From Candidatus Moranbacteria bacterium CG23_combo_of_CG06-09_8_20_14_all_35_22 (lineage in GTDB: Bacteria > Patescibacteriota > Minisyncoccia > Moranbacterales > UBA2206), in assembly GCA_002772115.1 (NCBI GenBank), contig PCRW01000006.1, positions 1-5,864 on the forward strand: a DNA stretch of 5,864 nt. Direction: 5' to 3'. Positions 1-4,762 of this stretch are shown piece after piece. Every line of letters begins with the position of its first letter. Positions within the stretch are counted from its first letter, which is position 1. The notes under the pieces are model-generated. The model had not been told where the DNA came from. It ran no database searches and saw only the letters and a program-made list of their open reading frames with translations. A program made the translations under genes and the position numbers.

Positions 1-18
1 TTTGATATCTTGTTTCAT

Positions 19-66
19 AGAGGTGGTGGGGGTTTAATGTTTAAGCACTTAAATCCTACCACTTCT
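19..66. repeat. Imperfect hairpin repeat, GGTGGTGGGGG type
   Basis: The arm at 19-31 (AGAGGTGGTGGGG) pairs with 54-66 over 13 consecutive base pairs, three or four of them G-U, around a loop of about 22 nt. The right arm contains CCTACCACTTCT. The same motif recurs as CCCCCACCACTTC at 562-574 and GAAGTGGTGGGGG at 658-670, so related half-sites flank the kinase gene on both sides. No T-run directly follows the right arm, so this is not a classical terminator on the + strand. It may be a structured intergenic repeat or a degenerate copy of the 561-671 element. Confidence 0.6.
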
Positions 67-106
67 TTAGTTATCCACCACACTATTTATTATAGAGCCC
101 TAAATT

Positions 107-134
107 TTTGCCTTTTTATCTTTTTTAATATAAT
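107..134 (+). promoter_or_regulatory. Putative promoter of the lipid kinase gene
   Basis: A perfect -10 hexamer TATAAT lies at 129-134. The best -35 candidates are poor: TTTGCC at 107-112 with 16-bp spacing, or TTGCCT at 108-113 with 15 bp. It sits 65 nt upstream of the ATG at 200. A purine-rich AAGGAAGCGAGG follows at 138-149 but is about 50 nt from the start, too far to act as its ribosome binding site. The surrounding DNA is AT-rich, so a chance match is possible. Confidence 0.4.
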
Positions 135-199
135 ATTAAGGAAGCGAGGTAAAAATCTTGGATGTTTGAAAATATTAAATTTATTTTATAAAAAACATT

Positions 200-556
200 A
201 TGGCTAGAATCAAAGAATTTTTCAAAAGTTTTGCACACGCTTTTCGCGGATTGAAATATGCGATTATAAATGAGAGAAATTTTCAAAATGAATTGCTGGT
301 GGCAATCATTGCTTTTGGCGCGATGCTATATTACCGCGTGACTCGCTTGGAAACAATTGTGATCATCACTATGGTTATGGCAGTGCTGGTTATGGAAATG
401 TTAAACACTATTGTAGAAAGAATTATCGATATTTTGAAACCAAGCGTTCATCCTTATGCAAGACTCATCAAAGATTTGATGGCGGCCAGCGTTCTTCTGA
501 CTTCGATTATGGCTCTCATTATTGGGCTAGTGATATTTATTCCGTATGTTTTCTAG
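200..556 (+). CDS. dgkA: DgkA-family diacylglycerol/undecaprenol kinase
   Basis: A 118-aa integral membrane protein of the prokaryotic diacylglycerol kinase family, which phosphorylates lipid alcohols (diacylglycerol, or undecaprenol in Gram-positive types) with ATP in the cytoplasmic membrane. The residues known to matter in E. coli DgkA are all present at a constant offset of three: E25, E66, N69, E73, D77, K91 and D92 (E. coli E28, E69, N72, E76, D80, K94, D95). The core reads EMLNTIVERIIDI and is followed by LIKDLMAASVLL. Three hydrophobic spans lie near residues 31-48, 51-68 and 95-116, after an amphipathic N-terminal helix. The length is normal for the family. The motif NERNF resembles the Gram-positive undecaprenol kinase branch, so the lipid substrate is uncertain. 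The start at 200 is the only ATG placing the N-terminus correctly; no Shine-Dalgarno precedes it. Related hairpin repeats flank the gene on both sides. Confidence 0.93.
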   Translation: MARIKEFFKSFAHAFRGLKYAIINERNFQNELLVAIIAFGAMLYYRVTRLETIVIITMVMAVLVMEMLNTIVERIIDILKPSVHPYARLIKDLMAASVLLTSIMALIIGLVIFIPYVF

Positions 557-560
557 TTCA

Positions 561-671
561 TCCCCCACCACTTCTAAAACAAAATTTTTTATAAACCTAA
601 AATTTATGTGAAGTATCGGCTACGCCTCTGATATTATGTAGTAGCAAGTTTTTTTAGGAAGTGGTGGGGGA
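561..671. repeat. 111-bp element with 15-bp inverted repeats
   Basis: Arm 561-575 (TCCCCCACCACTTCT) pairs with 657-671 over 15 bp: 14 Watson-Crick pairs and one terminal G-U, then three more A-T pairs after one mismatch. The 81-nt interior holds smaller inverted matches: TATC-GGC-TAC-GCC with GATA at 614-634, and GCTAC 619-623 with GTAGC 641-645, the latter followed by T7 at 649-655. T6 at 676-681 begins five nt after the outer stem. The element may serve as an unconventional terminator for the kinase gene, or be a MITE-like repeat. No transposase-specific ends are recognisable. Confidence 0.65.
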
Positions 672-679
672 CAAGTTTT

Positions 680-708
680 TTGCATCCATTTTTGTTTTAT
701 TGTATAAT
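680..708 (+). promoter_or_regulatory. Sigma70-type promoter of ftsA
   Basis: TTGCAT at 680-685 and a perfect TATAAT at 703-708 are separated by the optimal 17 bp. Transcription would start near 714-716, giving an ftsA leader of about 97 nt that includes the tandem repeat at 724-759. The -35 box begins nine nt after the right arm of the 561-671 inverted repeat, so that element ends where ftsA expression begins. Confidence 0.65.
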
Positions 709-723
709 TTAAAAGCAGTAGCG

Positions 724-759
724 ATGCGAATCTACGAATTTCATGCGAATGCTACGAAT
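724..759 (+). repeat. Imperfect tandem repeat in the ftsA leader
   Basis: ATGCGAATCTACGAAT at 724-739 is repeated as ATGCGAATGCTACGAAT at 743-759, differing by one inserted G, with a 19-nt period. CGAAT occurs four times, at 727, 735, 746 and 755. The repeat lies just downstream of the predicted transcription start of ftsA, where it could be a protein-binding site or an RNA element. No known family was recognised. Confidence 0.6.
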
Positions 760-811
760 AAATGCCAAAAAATCTATAATATAATTTTATAAGCGCTATT
801 AGTTTTTGATT

Positions 812-2071
812 ATGTCGAAAAAAAATATAATTTGTGGAATTGATGTTGGATCTTCCAGTATTAGAACGGTTATCGCCCAGCTGATTTCGCCAGAAGAAAA
901 ACCGAGAATTATCGGCGTAGGAATTGCGCCGTCTTTGGGTGTGCGAAAAGGAGTGATTGTCAATATTGAAGAAACTCTTGGAGCAGTTAATGAATCTTTA
1001 GAAAAAGCGGAACGCACCGCGGGCATAACAATTAATCAGGCGATTGTGAGTATCGGAGGCAATCACATCACTTCCCAATATTCCAAAGGAGTGATAGCGG
1101 TCGGTCGAGCAGATGGCGAAGTGGCAGTGGATGATATTGAAAGAGTGATTGGAGCGGCGCAGGCAATTTCTATTCCTGCTAATCGGGAAATAATCCACAT
1201 CATTCCCAGAAATTATTCTTTGGACGATCAAAAAGAAATCAAGGATCCGCTAGGAATGAACGGTGTTCGATTGGAAGTTGACGCACTGATCATTGAAGGT
1301 GCGACTCCGTATATCAAAAATTTGTCTAAATGTTTCGATCAAGCCAAAATTGAAGTGGAAAATTTTGTGTTGGCGCCCTTAGCTTCAGCTAAGGCAACGC
1401 TCACTAAAAGACAAAAAGAATTAGGCGTAGTACTCATTGACATTGGTGGAGGCACAACTTCGGTGGCGGTTTTTGAAGAAGATGATTTGATTGCCAGTGT
1501 TGTTATCCCTGTGGGCGGAAATCATATCACTAATGATATTGCCATAGGACTTCGCACTTCTATTGATGTAGCGGAAAGAGTAAAAATTGAATTTGGTAGC
1601 GCGCTTCCTCGTGAAATTGGCAAAAAGGAAGATATAAATTTAGCCGAAATTGATTCTAGTGAGGAAGGAATAGTTTCTCGTCATCATGTGGCAGAAATAA
1701 TTGAAGCGCGACTAGAAGAAATTTTCAATTTAGTTAATAAAGAATTAAAACAAATTGGCAAAGATAAATTACTTCCCGCAGGGGCAGTGTTGGCGGGAGG
1801 AACAGCCAAACTTCCTGGCGCGGTGGATTTGGCCAAAGAAGTTTTGGGCCTGCCAGCGCAAACTGGTTTTCCTATTCAACTCGGTGGACTAGTGGATAAA
1901 GTTGATGACCCATCTTTTGCGACAGTTATCGGACTAATTATCTGGGGAATGGAAACGGATCAATCAAACGGAATAATCAATTCAGCCGGTAATATTTTTG
2001 GTAATTTATCCAACCGATTCGGTGGCAAAGCGGGAGAGATGAAAAAATGGATAGAAAAATTCTTGCCGTAA
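812..2071 (+). CDS. ftsA: Cell division protein FtsA
   Basis: An actin-fold ATPase that anchors FtsZ filaments to the cytoplasmic membrane and recruits later divisome proteins. With the ATG at 812 it is 419 aa, the usual FtsA length. A TTG two codons upstream is in frame, but ATG-TCG-AAA-AAA gives the better start. Visible motifs are phosphate-1 (GIDVGSSSIR, residues 9-18), the FtsA-specific 1C region (about 80-160, after VRKGVIVNIEET), phosphate-2 (IDIGGGTTSVAVF, 209-221) and the adenosine-binding loop (AGGTAKLPG, 328-336). A linker leads to the amphipathic membrane-targeting helix EMKKWIEKFLP at 409-419, which ends the protein. No Shine-Dalgarno is present. The gene is intact although an insertion begins 15 nt after its stop, and its last 53 bp recur exactly upstream of ftsZ. 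Confidence 0.97.
   Translation: MSKKNIICGIDVGSSSIRTVIAQLISPEEKPRIIGVGIAPSLGVRKGVIVNIEETLGAVNESLEKAERTAGITINQAIVSIGGNHITSQYSKGVIAVGRADGEVAVDDIERVIGAAQAISIPANREIIHIIPRNYSLDDQKEIKDPLGMNGVRLEVDALIIEGATPYIKNLSKCFDQAKIEVENFVLAPLASAKATLTKRQKELGVVLIDIGGGTTSVAVFEEDDLIASVVIPVGGNHITNDIAIGLRTSIDVAERVKIEFGSALPREIGKKEDINLAEIDSSEEGIVSRHHVAEIIEARLEEIFNLVNKELKQIGKDKLLPAGAVLAGGTAKLPGAVDLAKEVLGLPAQTGFPIQLGGLVDKVDDPSFATVIGLIIWGMETDQSNGIINSAGNIFGNLSNRFGGKAGEMKKWIEKFLP
2019..2071 (+). repeat. 53-bp direct repeat, copy 1 (ftsA 3' end)
   Basis: This segment is identical over 53 bp to 3258-3310. It encodes FtsA residues 404-419 plus the TAA stop, that is, the whole membrane-targeting helix. Both flanks diverge immediately: AG versus GT follows the stop, although CAAC occurs slightly upstream of both copies. 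With copy 2 it brackets a 1239-bp unit holding the REP/RAYT insertion. Confidence 0.97.
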
Positions 2072-2085
2072 AGTTCTGGAATTTA

Positions 2086-2110
2086 CTAAAAAAGGTACTT
2101 GACCCCTTTT
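2086..2110 (+). repeat. REP-like hairpin, left copy
   Basis: The repeat core is GGTACTTGACCCCTTTT after CT and six A. It can fold with AAAA/TTTT outside and GGT/ACC around the loop ACTTG, with an AA/CC internal loop between. It begins 15 nt after the ftsA stop and runs straight into a T-rich pyrimidine tract, so it could also end ftsA transcription. It is identical over 25 bp to 3214-3238. Confidence 0.85.
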
Positions 2111-2131
2111 TCTTTTTCCTTTTTCTTTTTC
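2103..2131 (+). other. 29-nt uninterrupted pyrimidine tract
   Basis: Every base from 2103 to 2131 is C or T, mostly CTTTTT units, directly after the left REP hairpin. It may supply the U-rich tail of a REP-based terminator for ftsA. It leaves only 14 nt before the ATG at 2146, with no ribosome binding site. Confidence 0.6.
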
Positions 2132-2145
2132 GATAAACAAAAAAT

Positions 2146-2484
2146 ATGAGTAATATAAAATTACGGATATTGTTATATAATCTAATTGTAGGTTTAATTT
2201 TTTTAACCCTATCTCGAATAATTGTCAAAGTGAATGGGTTTTTATGTGCATGTTCTTATAATATATATGCATCTAGGATTACTTTTTTGGCGGGCTTATT
2301 TTTTATTCTAGCATTATGTTTTTTGAATCATTTAAAAAATAAAAAAGAACCTAGCCCAAAATGGTATGCATTTATTCCCTATATGGTTGTTGCTATTATT
2401 CTTTTTCCAATTGTCGTTTTTTCTATAACCCCAATTTTTTTATCTATGATGCCACCAAATGTTGATTTTAATAGTAATTTTTAA
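2146..2484 (+). CDS. Small three-helix membrane protein, unknown function
   Basis: A predicted 112-aa protein that I do not recognise. Three hydrophobic spans are clear: about residues 9-27, 42-60 and 74-98. A short basic loop (NHLKNKKEPSPK, 61-72) lies between the second and third, and a polar tail (PPNVDFNSNF) ends the protein. No catalytic motif, signal cleavage site or repeat is seen. The coding DNA is much more AT-rich than its neighbours: 31 G+C in the 120 nt at 2161-2280, against 26 in the 60 nt at 3841-3900 within ftsZ. This suggests foreign origin or weak selection. It lies between the left and the inverted REP copy, so it may be a passenger of the mobile block. No Shine-Dalgarno or convincing promoter is present. 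An unexpressed chance ORF is possible, but the regular hydrophobic pattern and length argue for a real gene. Confidence 0.6.
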   Translation: MSNIKLRILLYNLIVGLIFLTLSRIIVKVNGFLCACSYNIYASRITFLAGLFFILALCFLNHLKNKKEPSPKWYAFIPYMVVAIILFPIVVFSITPIFLSMMPPNVDFNSNF

Positions 2485-2495
2485 TTTTGTGAGAT

Positions 2496-2517
2496 AAAAG
2501 GGGTCAAGTACCTTTTT
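2496..2517 (-). repeat. REP-like hairpin, inverted middle copy
   Basis: AAAAGGGGTCAAGTACC followed by five T is the reverse complement of the left and right copies over 22 bp; the outermost bases differ (TTTTTAAT instead of TTTTTTAG). It lies 11 nt after the membrane-protein stop and 32 nt before the transposase ATG. It pairs as an inverted repeat with either outer copy, giving a REP/iREP arrangement on both sides. Confidence 0.85.
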
Positions 2518-2549
2518 AATAAAACAAAAAATTATACTATACTTTAACT

Positions 2550-3230
2550 ATGGCTAGAATACCGCGCAACGCTGTTGGCGATGTGGTTTATCATATTCTT
2601 AACAGGGCTAACGGCCGAGAACAAATATTCAAAAAAGAAAAAGATTACGAGGCTTTTATGAAAATACTCATAGAGGCTAAAGAAAAATATCCGATGCGAA
2701 TTTTGTCTTTTTGTATAATGCCAAATCATTGGCATCTTGTTTTATACCCGAAAGCAGGAGAAGATCTGTCCAATTTTATGCGTTGGATAACGCATACTCA
2801 TACCCAGCGCTATCACTCGCATTATAAATCTATTGGTTACGGTCACATTTATCAGGGTAGATATAAATCATTTCCGATAGAAAAAGATAATCATTTTTTG
2901 CAAGTTTGCCGTTACATTGAAAGAAATCCATTAAGAGCCAAATTAGTCAAGAAGGCTCAAAATTGGAAATGGTCGAGTTTGTGGATAAGAGAAAATGGAG
3001 CGAAAAAACAAAAAAGTTTATTGTCGGATTGGCCAGTTGAAAAACCGATTGCTTTTTTAGAATGGGTGAATATCGTAGAGAAGGATGAAGAAGAAAAATT
3101 ACAAAAAATCAGATATGCTATTAAAAGAGGGTGCCCTTATGGAAAAGAGGATTGGGTTGGAAGAATAGCAAAAAAATTAAATTTAATTTCCACCCTAATT
3201 CCAAGAGGCAGACCTAAAAAAGGTACTTGA
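2550..3230 (+). CDS. REP-associated tyrosine transposase (RAYT, Y1 HUH family)
   Basis: A 226-aa Y1 transposase related to IS200/IS605 TnpA, which cuts single-stranded DNA at hairpins through a tyrosine. The N-terminus MARIPRNAVGDVVYHILNR is typical of the group. The metal-binding HUH motif is H60-W61-H62 in CIMPNHWHLVLYP. The likely nucleophile is Y122 in CRYIERNPLRAKLV, matching the usual YIxxNPxRA motif. WKWSSL (139-144) and a C-terminal PYGKEDWVGRIAKKL then TLIPRGRPKK are also family-like. All expected motifs are present and no frameshift is seen, so the enzyme may be active. The gene starts at the first sensible ATG, without a Shine-Dalgarno; TATACT at 2533-2538 is a possible -10 box lacking a clear -35. 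Codons 222-226 and the TGA stop fall in the right REP copy, so the repeat supplies the C-terminus PKKGT. Confidence 0.93.
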   Translation: MARIPRNAVGDVVYHILNRANGREQIFKKEKDYEAFMKILIEAKEKYPMRILSFCIMPNHWHLVLYPKAGEDLSNFMRWITHTHTQRYHSHYKSIGYGHIYQGRYKSFPIEKDNHFLQVCRYIERNPLRAKLVKKAQNWKWSSLWIRENGAKKQKSLLSDWPVEKPIAFLEWVNIVEKDEEEKLQKIRYAIKRGCPYGKEDWVGRIAKKLNLISTLIPRGRPKKGT

Positions 3231-3240
3231 CCCCTTTTAG
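3214..3240 (+). repeat. REP-like hairpin, right copy (overlaps transposase stop)
   Basis: This is the best-formed copy. CTAAAA/TTTTAG makes six outer pairs, then a symmetrical AA/CC internal loop, then GGT/ACC around the loop ACTTG, 27 nt in total. The first 25 bp are identical to 2086-2110. Its bases also encode the last residues and TGA stop of the transposase. GGGG at 3240-3243 could pair alternatively with CCCC at 3231-3234; with CTTTT downstream this gives only a weak terminator-like structure. Confidence 0.85.
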
Positions 3241-3257
3241 GGGGGCTTTTAGCAACA

Positions 3258-3310
3258 TCGGTGGCAAAGCGGGAGAGATGAAAAAATGGATAGAAAAATT
3301 CTTGCCGTAA
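3258..3310 (+). pseudogene. Duplicated 3' end of ftsA (53-bp direct repeat, copy 2)
   Basis: An exact copy of 2019-2071, encoding the last 16 residues of FtsA and its stop, but with no ftsA body upstream. It begins 17 nt after the right REP copy and ends 8 nt before the first ftsZ -35 box. It thus appears to be the remnant of the original ftsA-ftsZ junction, or a duplication made during insertion. A four-base CAAC lies just upstream of both copies (2011-2014 and 3253-3256), so homology may once have extended slightly further. Confidence 0.9.
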
Positions 3311-3318
3311 GTGAAAAT

Positions 3319-3346
3319 TTGACGCATTTTTCTTAGGTGGTATAAT
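3319..3346 (+). promoter_or_regulatory. ftsZ promoter P1 (distal)
   Basis: TTGACG at 3319-3324 and a perfect TATAAT at 3341-3346 have 16-bp spacing. Transcription would begin near 3353 and give a leader of about 112 nt to the ftsZ ATG. The promoter lies in sequence not shared by the two ftsA tails, just after the duplicated stop codon, so it belongs to the native ftsZ upstream region. Confidence 0.65.
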
Positions 3347-3400
3347 GGAGGAAAGCTAAAAAAGGCTGAAAACAAATAAAAATACAAGGGGATAAACTAT

Positions 3401-3430
3401 TTGACACATAATAATTTAATGTGCTATATT
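3401..3430 (+). promoter_or_regulatory. ftsZ promoter P2 (proximal)
   Basis: A perfect TTGACA at 3401-3406 and TATATT at 3425-3430 are 18 bp apart, with an extended -10 TG at 3422-3423. Transcription would start near 3436, leaving about 28 nt of leader. It is the strongest promoter match in the window and lies next to a 9-bp dyad. Confidence 0.75.
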
Positions 3431-3454
3431 TAGTTACTGATAAAATAACTAAAT
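3428..3454. promoter_or_regulatory. 9-bp perfect dyad over the P2 start region
   Basis: ATTTAGTTA (3428-3436) and TAACTAAAT (3446-3454) are perfect inverted repeats around the 9-nt CTGATAAAA. The left arm overlaps the end of the P2 -10 box and the predicted start site; the right arm ends 10 nt before the ftsZ ATG. It could be an operator or an AT-rich leader hairpin affecting translation. No regulator is identifiable from the sequence. Confidence 0.5.
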
Positions 3455-3464
3455 TTATAAAAAT

Positions 3465-4676
3465 ATGGCAGAAATAAAACCACCGGTAGAAATTTTTGCA
3501 AGAATCAAAGTAGTTGGAGTGGGAGGCTCTGGTGGACACGCAATCAGTCGCATGATTGACGCGAAACTTAAGGATGTGGAATTTGTGGCGATCAACACGG
3601 ACGCGCAAGATTTGCATCATAACAAAGCTTCGGAAAAAGTGCATATTGGAAAAAATTTGACCAAAGGTTTGGGCGCGGGAATGGATCCAGATGTTGGTCG
3701 GCAAGCGGCCGAAGAAAATCGTGATGAAATTCAAGAAATTTTGAAAGGGGCGGATATGATTTTTGTTACTTGCGGATTGGGCGGAGGCACTGGATCAGGT
3801 GCAGCGCCGATTGTGGCGGAAACTGCCAAAGAGTTGGGAATTTTGACAGTAGCGGTGGTTACTAAACCATTTAGTTTTGAAGGCGCGCAAAGAAGAGCCA
3901 TTGCAGAAGAAGCGCTAGAAAATCTGAAAGAGCGAGTGGATACACTCATCACTATTCCTAACGATAAACTTTTACAAATTATCGATAAAAAAACTACTCT
4001 CATTAATTCTTTCAAAATTGTGGACGATGTACTTCGCCAAGGCGTGCAAGGCATTTCTGATTTGATCATCAAACCCGGAATAGTGAATGTTGACTTTGCT
4101 GATGTAAAAGCAATTATGTCTAATAGTGGATCAGCACTGATGGGTATTGGAATTGGCACGGGAGAAAACCGAGCAGCGGAAGCAGCTAGAGCTGCCATCA
4201 ATAGTCCGCTTTTGGAACTTTCTATTGATGGAGCCAAAGGCGTACTGTTTAATGTGAGCGGTTCAACTGATCTCACAATGCTGGAAATCAATGAAGCGGC
4301 TAACATCATCACGGAATCAATTGATCCAAACGCTAAAGTAATTTTCGGGGCGGTGGTAGATGAAACGATGAAAAAAGGTGAGGTGCAAATCACAGTAGTA
4401 GCCACGGGGTTTGACGCGGACAAAGTGAGCGAATCACCGATAGAAAAAATGTCGCGTATTACCATTAAATCTTCTCGAAAAAGCGAAGAAAAAGAAACGG
4501 AAGAAAAAACAAAAATAATTTTTCCGGAAAAATTCGAGTCGCGAATGATTATCGAAGAAAAAATTCCACCTAAACCGCAAAGAAATATTTTGCAATTACA
4601 AAAAAACAAAGAGTTGGAAGATGAAGATGACGAATTGGAAATCCCGGCTTTTATTCGGCGAAAAATGGGGAAATAA
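3465..4676 (+). CDS. ftsZ: Cell division protein FtsZ
   Basis: Tubulin-like GTPase, 403 aa, which polymerises into the cytokinetic Z ring at midcell. The nucleotide-binding T1 loop is VVGVGGSGGHAISRM (16-30), the tubulin signature is GGGTGSG (106-112), IPNDKLL lies at 164-170, and the T7 catalytic loop NVDFAD is at 208-213, with N208, D210 and D213 in place. The GTPase and C-terminal domains run to about residue 318, followed by a charged disordered linker (about 319-385) rich in Lys and Glu. The conserved C-terminal peptide DELEIPAFIRRKMGK (389-403) is the FtsA-binding tail. Two small deviations occur: H25 where Asn is usual in the T1 loop, and S111 where Thr is usual. Two promoters and a dyad precede the gene, no Shine-Dalgarno is present, and a strong terminator follows. 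The gene is separated from ftsA by a mobile element but appears fully functional. Confidence 0.98.
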   Translation: MAEIKPPVEIFARIKVVGVGGSGGHAISRMIDAKLKDVEFVAINTDAQDLHHNKASEKVHIGKNLTKGLGAGMDPDVGRQAAEENRDEIQEILKGADMIFVTCGLGGGTGSGAAPIVAETAKELGILTVAVVTKPFSFEGAQRRAIAEEALENLKERVDTLITIPNDKLLQIIDKKTTLINSFKIVDDVLRQGVQGISDLIIKPGIVNVDFADVKAIMSNSGSALMGIGIGTGENRAAEAARAAINSPLLELSIDGAKGVLFNVSGSTDLTMLEINEAANIITESIDPNAKVIFGAVVDETMKKGEVQITVVATGFDADKVSESPIEKMSRITIKSSRKSEEKETEEKTKIIFPEKFESRMIIEEKIPPKPQRNILQLQKNKELEDEDDELEIPAFIRRKMGK

Positions 4677-4695
4677 AAATACGAAAAAACTTTGC

Positions 4696-4729
4696 AAACA
4701 GCTTTCGAATTTCGGAGGCTGTTTTTTTT
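4696..4729 (+). terminator. Rho-independent terminator of ftsZ
   Basis: AAACAGCTTTCG (4696-4707) pairs with CGGAGGCTGTTT (4713-4724) over 12 bp, two of them G-U, around the 5-nt loop AATTT, and runs into eight T at 4722-4729. It starts 20 nt after the ftsZ stop. Stem, loop and U-tract all fit an intrinsic terminator, so ftsZ is probably the last gene of its transcript. Confidence 0.9.
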
Positions 4730-4737
4730 GTTTACAT

Positions 4738-4762
4738 CTTTTGGAGGTTGAGCCTCCAAGGG
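4738..4762. repeat. Short perfect hairpin downstream of the ftsZ terminator
   Basis: TTGGAGG (4741-4747) pairs with CCTCCAA (4753-4759) around TTGAG, extended by three pairs, two of them G-U, to ten. It is followed by A-rich rather than T-rich DNA and lacks a T-run for either strand, so it is not a typical terminator. Role unknown. Confidence 0.45.

Larger units (their letters stand above)
2086..3240 (+). mobile_element. REP/RAYT-type insertion between ftsA and ftsZ
   Basis: The block is bounded by two direct copies of a 25-bp repeat (2086-2110 and 3214-3238), with an inverted copy at 2496-2517 between them. It carries a small membrane-protein gene and a Y1 HUH transposase of the REP-associated (RAYT) type. 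RAYTs are relatives of IS200/IS605 transposases, act on hairpin-forming REP sequences and usually lie between inverted REPs, as the transposase does here. The transposase stop codon lies inside the right repeat. IS200/IS605 elements are not known to make long target duplications, so the 53-bp direct repeats outside the block need another explanation. The outer limits are inferred from the repeats and could be wider or narrower. Confidence 0.75.

Noticed and set aside
10..207. 65-codon + strand frame upstream of the lipid kinase
   Set aside because: It runs through the hairpin repeat and the AT-rich promoter region, has no coherent protein pattern and overlaps the kinase start. Not supported as a gene.
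799..1231. - strand frames opposite the start of ftsA
   Set aside because: They lie antisense to well-conserved FtsA motifs, with no ribosome binding site or recognisable family.
2099..2104. TTGACC inside the REP repeats as a -35 box
   Set aside because: No -10 hexamer lies 16-18 bp downstream of the left (2099) or right (3227) copy.
3344..3358. Tiny frame ATG-GAG-GAA-AGC-TAA over ftsZ promoter P1
   Set aside because: Four codons overlapping a promoter -10 box, with no ribosome binding site. There is no evidence that it is a leader peptide.
3356..3365. CTAAAAAAGG in the ftsZ leader, matching the first 10 bp of the REP repeat
   Set aside because: Only ten bases in an A-rich region, without the GTACTTGACCCC core. 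A relic target site is possible but a chance match is as likely.
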